NCBI GenBank assembly: GCA_017792405.1
Contig: CP051231.1
Location: 3,046,062-3,110,061, forward strand
DNA length: 64,000 nt
Source of the DNA: Oceanicola sp.
Lineage (GTDB): Bacteria > Pseudomonadota > Alphaproteobacteria > Rhodobacterales > Rhodobacteraceae
Direction: 5' to 3'
The position numbers and the translations under genes were made by a program. Below, one piece after another: positions 26,678-34,027 of this stretch (within the stretch, counting starts at the first letter, position 1; each line of letters starts with the position of its first letter). The notes beneath the pieces were generated by a model that was given only the letters and a program-made list of their open reading frames with translations, made no database searches and had not been told where the DNA came from.

Positions 26678-27934
26678 TTACTGGAGGAAGCCTGCTTCCT
26701 TGGCAGCTGTGGTGTAGGCCGCCTCGACATCGGCCAGCGCCTGTTCGGCGCTTTCGGCGCCTTTCAGGAAGTCGACCAGCTCGTTGCCCAGCGCGTTGTG
26801 CATGATCCCGATCTGCGGGATCATCGGGTAGGGCTTGGCCCCGCCCTGCGCGGTGGCGGCAACGCCAGCGGCGGCCGGGCCGGGGGTGAAGCCATCGAGC
26901 AGCCAGACGGCATCATCGTTGTTGGCGGCCACCATCTCGGGGGTCATGCCGGAGACGAGCGCCGCGAAGGTGGCCTCGGCCTCTTCGTCGGAGACGTTGC
27001 GGGAGATGGTGATGCCATCCCACCAGAGCGTGGCGCCGGGGATGCCGCCGGGCTCGACCGAGGGGGCCTTGGCGAGCACAGTGCTGCCCGTCACCTCGGG
27101 GGTGGAGCCCTCATCATCGAGAATGGCAGCGCCGCGCGAGCCCCACATGATGCCGAGAGCGGCCTGACCGGCCTCCCACAGACCTTGGGTCTCGTTGGAG
27201 GCCTGGGTCAGATAGTCGGGGTGGGCGTATTCGACCAGTTTCTTCAGGGTCTCCAGCGCGGCGACACCGGCCTCGCTGTTGACTGTGGGCTCGGCGGTGC
27301 CGGGCTTGAAGAACTCTCCACCATGGGCAAGGAACACGAGGTTGAAGCTTTCACCGATGTTCCAGCCAACCTGCATGTTCATCACCAGCGGATGCTCCAT
27401 GATCCCGGCGGCGCGAATGGCCTCGGCGGCAGCCAGCAGCTCGTCGTAGGTTTCAGGAACCTTGGTCACGCCGGCCTGCTTGAGAATGTCCTGCCGAACG
27501 AAGAGGTGCTGGGCATTGGCCATGAAGGCCACGGCCATCACGTCACCACCGATGGTGATGAGCTGGTTCGGCTTCACGTTGTCGCTGTATTTTTCGACGA
27601 GGTCGTTCAGCGGGCGCACGAGGTCGTCGTTCATCAGCTGAGTGAGGGTCGAGTTGGCGAGAATGACCGAGGTGTACTCGGCCGGGTTGGGCGTGAGGGC
27701 GGCGTTCATGATCTGGCGCGCCTCGGTGGTGTGGTTGCGGGCAAACTCGCTCGCCGCCGCGCCGCAATTGGCCTCGCCTTGATCGACAACGGCATGGATC
27801 GCCGGGAAATCGCTGGCGAGGATGCGGATCGACTGGCCTTCGGGCCCGCACATGGCGCCGTGGCCTTCTGCAAAGGCCGCCGAACCCATCAGGCCAGCCA
27901 CGGCCCCGGTAATGGCTATCTTCTTCAGGAACAT
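26678..27934 (-). CDS. ABC transporter substrate-binding protein (CUT1)
   Basis: A 418-aa periplasmic binding protein with a signal peptide (FLKKIAITGAVAGLMGSAAF, cleaved after AFA). Mature features include ILASDFPAIHAVV, NPAEYTSVILANSTLTQL, YDELLAAAEAIRAAG and WEAGQAALGIMWGSRGAA, the usual family-1 solute-binding pattern. The ATG at 27934 follows GGGAGAGAG; the 117-codon extension in frame is not translated-looking. CUT1 systems bring in oligosaccharides, glycosides or polyols. It is the second gene of the large operon. Confidence 0.88.
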   Translation of the reverse strand: MFLKKIAITGAVAGLMGSAAFAEGHGAMCGPEGQSIRILASDFPAIHAVVDQGEANCGAAASEFARNHTTEARQIMNAALTPNPAEYTSVILANSTLTQLMNDDLVRPLNDLVEKYSDNVKPNQLITIGGDVMAVAFMANAQHLFVRQDILKQAGVTKVPETYDELLAAAEAIRAAGIMEHPLVMNMQVGWNIGESFNLVFLAHGGEFFKPGTAEPTVNSEAGVAALETLKKLVEYAHPDYLTQASNETQGLWEAGQAALGIMWGSRGAAILDDEGSTPEVTGSTVLAKAPSVEPGGIPGATLWWDGITISRNVSDEEAEATFAALVSGMTPEMVAANNDDAVWLLDGFTPGPAAAGVAATAQGGAKPYPMIPQIGIMHNALGNELVDFLKGAESAEQALADVEAAYTTAAKEAGFLQ

Positions 27935-27998
27935 GTCTCTCTCCCAGACTGTTGCTACGGACCGCGTCATTGGGTGGCGGCCCCTGATGATGAGGGCC

Positions 27999-29048
27999 TC
28001 AGGCCCCGATACGCTGGCCGGTCTGGCCATCGAAGAGGTGGCAGGCGGTGGCAGGCACCGCGATGGAGACCGGATCGTCGATCTCGGCCCGGAAAGACTT
28101 GTCGGCGCGCACGGACACGAGGGTTTTGCCGATGCGGACCGTGACCATCGTGGCATCGCCCAGAAGTTCGAGGGTGTAGATCGGCGCGTTGATCTGGCCG
28201 CCGCTCTCGACCACCTGTGCGTCCTCCGCGCGGAAGCCGAGCGTGACCTTGCCATCGGGACCGGTGAGGCCCGGAATGTCGGCATTTGGCGCGGTGAACC
28301 GCCCGCCAGAGAGCGTGCCCTCGATCAGATTCATCGCGGGCGACCCGATGAAGCTGGCGACGAAGGTGTTGGCCGGGTTGTCATAGATCTCGGTGGGGCT
28401 GCCCACCTGCTGGACGATGCCCTTCTCCATCACCACCACGCGGTCGGCCAGGGTCATGGCCTCGATCTGGTCGTGGGTCACGTAGATGGTGGTGACGGAA
28501 AGCTCGTGGCTGAGGTTCTTGATCTGCGCGCGGGTCGAGACCCGCAGCTTGGCGTCGAGGTTCGAGAGCGGCTCGTCCATCAGGAAGACGTTGGGCTCGC
28601 GGACGATGGCCCGGGCCAGCGCCACGCGCTGCCGCTGGCCGCCCGAAAGCTCGGCGGGTTTGCGGTGCAGAAACTCGTCAAGCTCCACCATCGCCGAGGC
28701 GCGCCGCACCTTCTCGTCATGGGTTGCAGGGTCAATGCCGCGCACCTTGAGCGGAAAGCGGATGTTCTCGTAGACGTTGAGGTTGGGGTAGAGTGCGTAA
28801 CTCTGGAACACCATCGCCACGTCACGGTCTTTTGGCTCAAGATCGTTGACCACGCGGTCGCCGATCTTGATCTCGCCGACGGACGGGTCTTCGAGGCCCG
28901 CGATCATCCGCATGGTGGTGGTCTTGCCGCAGCCGGACGGGCCGAGAAGAACCAGAAACTCACGGTCCGGGATGGTCAGGTTGAAGTCTTTGACGCCAAC
29001 GAAACTGCCCCATTTCTTGGACACGTTGTTCAGCTGGATCTCGGCCAT
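27999..29048 (-). CDS. ABC transporter ATP-binding protein (UgpC/MsmK-type)
   Basis: A 349-aa ATPase: Walker A GPSGCGKTTTMR near residue 38, Q-loop [18 protein letters not shown], signature [14 protein letters not shown] near 135, Walker [17 protein letters not shown], switch His in YVTHDQIEA, and a C-terminal TOBE/OB domain (residues about 240-349). The ATG at 29048 follows GGGGGAG. It is the first gene of the minus-strand operon, 119 bp from the divergent SnoaL-like gene, with two LacI-type operators between them. Confidence 0.92.
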   Translation of the reverse strand: MAEIQLNNVSKKWGSFVGVKDFNLTIPDREFLVLLGPSGCGKTTTMRMIAGLEDPSVGEIKIGDRVVNDLEPKDRDVAMVFQSYALYPNLNVYENIRFPLKVRGIDPATHDEKVRRASAMVELDEFLHRKPAELSGGQRQRVALARAIVREPNVFLMDEPLSNLDAKLRVSTRAQIKNLSHELSVTTIYVTHDQIEAMTLADRVVVMEKGIVQQVGSPTEIYDNPANTFVASFIGSPAMNLIEGTLSGGRFTAPNADIPGLTGPDGKVTLGFRAEDAQVVESGGQINAPIYTLELLGDATMVTVRIGKTLVSVRADKSFRAEIDDPVSIAVPATACHLFDGQTGQRIGA

Positions 29049-29081
29049 TCCGGCTCCCCCATGTGGCCTCGCGATGCGAGA

Positions 29082-29097
29082 TTGCATACGATTGCAA
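29082..29097. promoter_or_regulatory. LacI-type operator 1
   Basis: TTGCA-N6-TGCAA perfect palindrome (TTGCATACGATTGCAA), 34 bp upstream of the ABC ATPase start. It has the same half-sites and spacing as the site at 29137-29152. The only LacI-family gene in the operon (18574-19605) is the likely binder; this is inference. Confidence 0.7.
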
Positions 29098-29136
29098 AAA
29101 CCCTAGACAGGAGCCTGCCGTTTGGGCAAGCCTTTT

Positions 29137-29152
29137 TTGCAAGCGTATGCAA
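29137..29152. promoter_or_regulatory. LacI-type operator 2
   Basis: TTGCA-N6-TGCAA (TTGCAAGCGTATGCAA), 16 bp upstream of the GTG of the divergent SnoaL-like gene. Centres of the two sites are 55 bp apart, compatible with cooperative binding or a short loop covering both promoters. It also shares GCGTATGCAA with the complement of site 1's GCATACG. Confidence 0.7.
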
Positions 29153-29167
29153 ATTTCGGAGAAAGCC

Positions 29168-30169
29168 GTGAGTTTCAAGGAAGAAAAGCAAGTCGTGCGG
29201 GCGTTCTACAAGGCCCTCGATGCTGCCGCGCCTGAGCGAATCAGCGAGGTCGCCGCGCAGCACATGGCGCCCGACTCGCTCTGGCGCGGGTTTCACCCGT
29301 TTGGCGAGCTGACTGGCCCTGCCGAAGTTGCAGAAAAATTCTGGCAACCGCTGCGCCAGTCGCTCACGCGAATGCAGCGCCGGGAGGACATCTTTTTTGC
29401 CGGCAAGAACGAGATGGACGGCTTCGGTTCGACATGGGTTGTCTCGATGGGGCACCTCATGGGCCTCTTCGACCAGCCGTGGCTTGGCATCGCCCCCACC
29501 GGCAAGATGGCCTTCCTGCGCTACTGCGAATTCAACCGGGTGGAGGCGGGCCACATCGTGGAAACCGCGATGTATTTCGATCTTCCGCACCTGATGATGC
29601 AGGCTGGCTTGCAACCCTTTCCGCCGCAGACCGCGGCACATCTGGTTCAGCCAGGCCCGATCACACATGATGGATTGCTGTTTGAGGACCGCCCGGAGGA
29701 GGAAGGCCGTGCCACCCTAGCAGCGATCAACGCGATGATCGGCGACCTCGGCACATGGCAGCTTGGCCTGCCGCTGGAAGAAGAGCTGGCCCGCACATGG
29801 CATGACGACATGATCTGGTGGGGCCCTGCAGGGATTGGCGCGACCTACACGATCGAGCGCTATGCCAAGCAACACTCAGGGCCGTTTCGCGCCGGGTTCA
29901 AGGACCGCTCGAAGACCAAGCACCTCGCCAGGCTGGCCGAGGGCAACTACGGCGGCTTCTTCGGCTGGCCCAACTTTACCGCTGTTCCCACTGGCGGGTT
30001 CATGGGGATGCCCGGATGCGACCGGCCCGGCGAGATGCGCGTGATCGATATCTACCGCCGGGACGGCGACAAGCTGGCAGAAAACTGGATCTTCATCGAC
30101 CTGCTGCACTTCTGGAAAACGCTGGGCGTCGACATTCTCGCCCGGATGGCAACCGTGCCGCGCAGCTGA
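29168..30169 (+). CDS. SnoaL-like protein, two-domain (paralogue 4), divergent
   Basis: A 333-aa two-domain SnoaL-like protein, starting at GTG 29168 with GGAGAAAG at 29158-29165. The first half has WLGIAPTGKMAFLRYCEFN and ETAMYFDLPHLMMQAG; the second has IWWGPAGIGATYTIERY, GEMRVIDIYRR and ENWIFIDLLHFWKTLGVDIL. The same motif order as the paralogues at 20637 and 23664 shows common origin. It is the only gene of the locus on the plus strand and shares the operator region with the operon, so it is presumably co-regulated. Confidence 0.8.
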   Translation: MSFKEEKQVVRAFYKALDAAAPERISEVAAQHMAPDSLWRGFHPFGELTGPAEVAEKFWQPLRQSLTRMQRREDIFFAGKNEMDGFGSTWVVSMGHLMGLFDQPWLGIAPTGKMAFLRYCEFNRVEAGHIVETAMYFDLPHLMMQAGLQPFPPQTAAHLVQPGPITHDGLLFEDRPEEEGRATLAAINAMIGDLGTWQLGLPLEEELARTWHDDMIWWGPAGIGATYTIERYAKQHSGPFRAGFKDRSKTKHLARLAEGNYGGFFGWPNFTAVPTGGFMGMPGCDRPGEMRVIDIYRRDGDKLAENWIFIDLLHFWKTLGVDILARMATVPRS

Positions 30170-30172
30170 CTG

Positions 30173-30544
30173 TCAGGCAGGCTCCAGCCCGGCGGGGAGG
30201 CTCTCGGTCCATTCTCGCAGGGAGTCGAGAAAACCCAGTGCAGTGCGGCCGAGGTCGGTGATCTCGTAATGTACTGAGACAGGAGCGGTTTCCATGACCT
30301 GTCGGGTCACCAGCCCCTGCGCCTCGAGCTGGCGGAGGCGCTCGGAGATCATCTTTTTCGAGGCGCCACCGATCATGCGGGACAGGTCGTTGAACCGTAC
30401 AGGCCCGTCTTTGAGGTGCCAAAGGATCGACCCTGTCCACTTGCCGCCGATGATCCGCATGCCGCGCTCTATCGGGCAGGGCTCAGCACAGGCATTTGCC
30501 ACCACACGCCGCCCCTTGGCGTCTTGCTGCACTGTTGCGTCCAT
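30173..30544 (-). CDS. HxlR family transcriptional regulator
   Basis: A 123-aa winged-helix regulator. PIERGMRIIGGKWTGSILWH is the HxlR signature, followed by RFNDLSRMIGGASKKMISER (recognition helix) and SVHYEITDLGRTA (wing). A Cys pair near the N-terminus (NACAEPCPIE) could sense electrophiles or thiol oxidation, as in YodB/QorR-type members. It is divergent from the MdaB-like quinone reductase operon, the usual partner for such regulators, and convergent with the SnoaL-like gene. Confidence 0.88.
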   Translation of the reverse strand: MDATVQQDAKGRRVVANACAEPCPIERGMRIIGGKWTGSILWHLKDGPVRFNDLSRMIGGASKKMISERLRQLEAQGLVTRQVMETAPVSVHYEITDLGRTALGFLDSLREWTESLPAGLEPA

Positions 30545-30570
30545 CTGCCACCTGCCTCGGCTGATTTATA

Positions 30571-30588
30571 GGTTACAAAAAGTATACT
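30571..30588. promoter_or_regulatory. HxlR operator candidate
   Basis: GGTTACAAAAAGTATACT contains an 8-bp palindrome AGTATACT at 30581-30588 and resembles the AT-rich TAC/GTA half-sites used by HxlR-type repressors. It lies between the HxlR start (30544) and the reductase start (30676). Weak symmetry; low certainty. Confidence 0.4.
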
Positions 30589-30675
30589 GGTTGATTTTGG
30601 TTCTCTGGCTTCACAATTTGCCCTGAACCCGCCGCGAGTCAAGCGGCACAGGCTTTGCAGACAAGGACAGCAGAT

Positions 30676-31284
30676 ATGACCAAAATCCTCATTCTCAACG
30701 GCGCACAGCCCTATGCCTTCTCCCCCGGCGGGCTCAACGCCGCCCTTGCCGAGCGCGCCCGCACCCGGCTGGAAGGCATGGGCCATGAGGTGCGGCTCAC
30801 CACCGTTGCCGAGGGCTACGATGTGGAAACGGAGGTGGCGCGCCACCAATGGGCCGACGTGGTGCTGATGCAATTTCCGGTGAACTGGATGGGCGCGCCC
30901 TGGTCGTTCAAGAAGTACATGGACGAGGTCTATACCGCCGGGATGGACGGGCGCCTTTGCGCCGGGGACGGCCGCACCAAGGAGGCCCCCACGGCCAACT
31001 ACGGCACCGGCGGCACGCTGACCGGCAAGCGCTACATGCTGTCGGCCACCTTCAACGCCCCGGGTGAGGCCTTTGACGCCCCTGACGAGCCGTTCTTTCA
31101 GGGCATGTCGGTCGACGACCTGCTGCGCCCGCTGCACCTCAATGCGCGGTTCTTCGGCATGAGCCCCCTGCCCACCTTTGCCGCCTTCGACGTGATGAAG
31201 AACCCCGAGATCGAAGCCGACTTTGCCCGGTTTGATGACCTGCTCGACACCCAGTTCCGCGAGGCCGCCCATGCCGCAGCCTGA
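30676..31284 (+). CDS. NAD(P)H-dependent quinone oxidoreductase, MdaB-like
   Basis: A 202-aa flavodoxin-fold reductase. [21 protein letters not shown] is the FMN/FAD phosphate-binding start, [24 protein letters not shown] near 70 is the MdaB signature, and [19 protein letters not shown] near 115 lines the flavin site. It should reduce quinones by two electrons in the cytoplasm. ATG at 30676 is preferred over an upstream in-frame ATG because GGACAG is adjacent. HxlR control and the following GST fit a response to quinones and electrophiles. Confidence 0.85.
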   Translation: MTKILILNGAQPYAFSPGGLNAALAERARTRLEGMGHEVRLTTVAEGYDVETEVARHQWADVVLMQFPVNWMGAPWSFKKYMDEVYTAGMDGRLCAGDGRTKEAPTANYGTGGTLTGKRYMLSATFNAPGEAFDAPDEPFFQGMSVDDLLRPLHLNARFFGMSPLPTFAAFDVMKNPEIEADFARFDDLLDTQFREAAHAAA

Positions 31285-31975
31285 TATCCTGCTCTACACC
31301 GCCAACACGATGAATGGCTGGAAGCCGCTGATCTTCCTCCATGAAGCCGAAATCGACTACGAGCTGCGGCCCATCGACTTTGGAGAGAAGGAGCAGAAGG
31401 AGCCGTGGTATCTGGAGCTCAACCCCAATGGCCGCATCCCCACCATCGTCGACCGTGGCAACGATGACTTCGCGGTTTTCGAGAGCGGGGCGATCCTGTG
31501 GTATCTCGCCGAGAAATACGGGCGCTTTCTCCCGGACGATCCGAAGCTGCGCTCAGAGACCCTGCAATGGGTCATGTTCCAGATGGGCGGCATTGGCCCG
31601 ATGATGGGGCAGGCGATGTTCTTTCAACGGATCGCCAAGCCGAACGGCGACGAGGTACCCTATGCGATCAGGCGCTACGTCAACGAAAGCCGCCGCCTGC
31701 TGGAGGTGCTCGACACCCGCCTGAAGGGGCGTGACTGGCTGGTGGGTAATGAGATGACCATCGCCGACATTGCCACCTACCCCTGGGCGCGCACATACTT
31801 CTGGGCGACCGTCAGCGTGGAGGGCCTGCCGCATCTGAACCGCTGGTTCGAGCGGATCGATGCCATGCCCCGCGTGCAGGAGGCCCTGCAACTGCCCGAG
31901 CCCCGGCCTGCGGCTTTTGGCAAGGGTGACATCGACGCCGCCGCGAGCGCCAATGCGGCGCGGTTCAAGGAGTGA
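31271..31975 (+). CDS. Glutathione S-transferase family protein
   Basis: A 234-aa GST of the Ure2p/YfcG-like group. The thioredoxin-fold half begins [31 protein letters not shown] and [15 protein letters not shown] form the glutathione site (Glu-Ser pair); the C-terminal helical half includes [19 protein letters not shown] with the N-capping box. It overlaps the reductase gene by 14 bp and has GAGG upstream, so it is coupled to it. Likely a disulfide reductase or conjugating enzyme against electrophiles. Confidence 0.87.
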   Translation: MPQPDILLYTANTMNGWKPLIFLHEAEIDYELRPIDFGEKEQKEPWYLELNPNGRIPTIVDRGNDDFAVFESGAILWYLAEKYGRFLPDDPKLRSETLQWVMFQMGGIGPMMGQAMFFQRIAKPNGDEVPYAIRRYVNESRRLLEVLDTRLKGRDWLVGNEMTIADIATYPWARTYFWATVSVEGLPHLNRWFERIDAMPRVQEALQLPEPRPAAFGKGDIDAAASANAARFKE

Positions 31976-31979
31976 CACA

Positions 31980-32601
31980 ATGAGCAACATCACCATCCGC
32001 GTGGATATCGTCTCCGATGTCGTCTGCCCGTGGTGCGTAATCGGCTACCATCAGCTGGCGCGCGCATCGGAGCAGACCGGCATCGCCATCGAGGTGCATT
32101 GGCACCCGTTCGAGCTGAACCCGGGCATGGCGGAGGAAGGCGAGAACCTGCGTGAGCATCTCGCGGCAACGGCTGACCGAGCTTGGCGCATCGCTCGGCT
32201 TCGAGTTCAACTATGCCGACGACAGCCGGATGGTGAACACCTTTCGCGCCCACCGGTTGATCGACTGGGCCGCAGGTCAGGGCCGCCAGCACGAGATCAA
32301 GCAGGCTCTCTTTCGGGCCTTCTTCACCCGACGCGAGGACGTGAACGCGCGCGCGGTGCTGGGCGACTTGGCCGAGGAGGTCGGGCTGGACCGTGCCGGG
32401 GCGCTGGCGATGTTGGAGAGCGGCGAGTTGGCCGGGACCGTGCGGCAGAAGCAACGGTTCTGGACAGAGCGCGGGATCTCCGGTGTGCCCGCGATGATCT
32501 TCGCGCGGCAGCATCTCGTGACCGGGGCGCAGGGCGAGGAGAACTACGCGCGGGTCTTGCAGCATTGCGTTGAGTCAGAGGCGGCGGAGCGCGCGGGCTG
32601 A
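31980..32601 (+). pseudogene. DsbA family (FrnE-like) oxidoreductase, broken by internal deletion/frameshift
   Basis: The first 62 codons read a FrnE-like start: DIVSDVVCPWCVIGYHQL with the CPWC active site, then HPFELNPGMAEEGENLREHL. Homology then jumps to the +1 frame: RQRLTELGASLGFEFNYADD and onward to GVPAMIFARQHLVTGAQ, the normal C-terminal half. About a dozen residues usually found between the helix after REHLA and RQRLTELG are missing. So a small out-of-frame deletion near 32160 has destroyed the gene, unless it is a sequencing error. It follows the GST by 4 bp. Confidence 0.7.
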
Positions 32602-32653
32602 TGCGGTAGCGAGGGGTGCTGTCTCGGGCGCTCGACTAGCTGTGATCCGGTAT

Positions 32654-32679
32654 GGCGCCGCCTCGTCTCAGGCGGCGCC
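32654..32679. terminator. Hairpin terminator between convergent genes
   Basis: Perfect 10-bp stem GGCGCCGCCT / AGGCGGCGCC with a 6-nt loop, between the end of the broken DsbA-family gene (32601) and the end of the MDR oxidoreductase (32694). A short TTCT follows on the plus strand. Likely acts in both directions. Confidence 0.65.
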
Positions 32680-32693
32680 TTCTGGCCCGGCTG

Positions 32694-33806
32694 TCAGCCC
32701 CAGGGGGTGACGAGATACTTCTCGCCCGTGCGCATGGCACGGTAGTCGAGAACGGCATCCTTGGCCAACATCTCCTCCAGCGTGACACGCGCCTTATAGC
32801 TGCTGGCGAAGGTGGCGGTGAGGTTGTCGCGTACGCGTTGGCGCATCCGCCCCATGACCTCCGCCCCGACCGACTGAAGGAAGGGGAACAGCAGCCAGCC
32901 CGAGAGGGTCCAGCCGAAGCCGTAGCTTGGCGTCAGGATGGTTGGGCTGGTGTCCAGCCGGCCGTAGATGAACATGCGTTTGGGCTGGTTGGAGCCGTAG
33001 CGCGAGTATTCGGTCATCTTCTCCTTGGCGACCTGCTCCATCGCGCGGAAAGCGGTATCGACCAGTTTTCCGCCGCCGACCGGATCGAAACCGTAGAAGG
33101 CGCCGGTTTCGCTGATGGCCGAAGTCAGTTGCGCGAAGAAATCATCATCCGAGGAGTTCACCACGTGGCTCGCGCCAAGCCCCTTCAGCAGGTCCACCTG
33201 ATCAGGTTTGCGCACGATGTTCACCAAATCGATTCCGTCCTCCTGGCAGATGCGGGTCAGCATCTGGCCGAGGTTTGAGGCACCAACGGTGTGGAGGATG
33301 GCGGTCTGCCCGTCTGCCTTGGCATTCTCGACGAAGCCGAGCGCGGTCATGGGGTTTACGAAGGCGCTGGCGCCCTCCTCGGCGGAATGGTCGCCCAGCG
33401 GCAGGCACATGGCCGCATCGGCAAGGCAGTACTGGCTGTAGGCGTTGCCCGGCACGCAGGACACACGCTGGCCGATCAGCGCCTGGGCGGCATCGCTCTC
33501 GCCAGCGGCAACAACCGTGCCGGCGCCCTCGTTACCGGCGGGGAGCTTCAGCCCGTGGCGCGCCTTTGAGGCCGCGTTGACGGCCTCGGGCATGCGGGCC
33601 ACGAACTTGCCGGGCGTGAACTCCGCGGTTTCCATGTCGGCACCACCGACAAGAATGGCGAGGTCTGACGGGTTGATCGGCGCGGCTTCCATCCGCACCA
33701 GCACTTGGGTGCCGGTCGGATCGTCGAACGACACGTCCTCCAGGGCGACAGTCAGCGTGCCGTCGGCCTCGAGCGTGGTGAACAGCTGTTTTCCGGTAGT
33801 GGCCAT
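32694..33806 (-). CDS. MDR superfamily oxidoreductase (zinc-binding-dehydrogenase-like)
   Basis: A 370-aa medium-chain reductase lacking the structural zinc cysteines. AAPINPSDLAILVGG near 42 and LKLPAGNEGAGTVVAAG near 85 belong to the GroES-like domain; ILHTVGASNLGQMLTRICQ near 168 is the cofactor-binding region. It resembles quinone oxidoreductase and enoyl-reductase types that use NADPH. GGAGGGCCAGC precedes the ATG. It is an apparent single gene, 221 bp downstream of the aldehyde dehydrogenase; that gap shows no clear feature. Confidence 0.8.
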   Translation of the reverse strand: MATTGKQLFTTLEADGTLTVALEDVSFDDPTGTQVLVRMEAAPINPSDLAILVGGADMETAEFTPGKFVARMPEAVNAASKARHGLKLPAGNEGAGTVVAAGESDAAQALIGQRVSCVPGNAYSQYCLADAAMCLPLGDHSAEEGASAFVNPMTALGFVENAKADGQTAILHTVGASNLGQMLTRICQEDGIDLVNIVRKPDQVDLLKGLGASHVVNSSDDDFFAQLTSAISETGAFYGFDPVGGGKLVDTAFRAMEQVAKEKMTEYSRYGSNQPKRMFIYGRLDTSPTILTPSYGFGWTLSGWLLFPFLQSVGAEVMGRMRQRVRDNLTATFASSYKARVTLEEMLAKDAVLDYRAMRTGEKYLVTPWG

Positions 33807-34027
33807 GCTGGCCCTCCTTTCTACGATGTCAGGTCAGGCGGCGATGTAGGCCAGAGGCGTGGAATGTCACCCATCGGGGGCGCAGATGGGCGAAGGATGG
33901 GGGTGTGCGATGGGTGTTGATGGCGATGGGCTGCCGAGGCGCGCAAATAGACAGAGGGACTCGCGCGCCTCGGGTCACTACAGGGGAGTGTCGATCAAGA
34001 CATGACCTATATCCGAAACCGCCTTGG

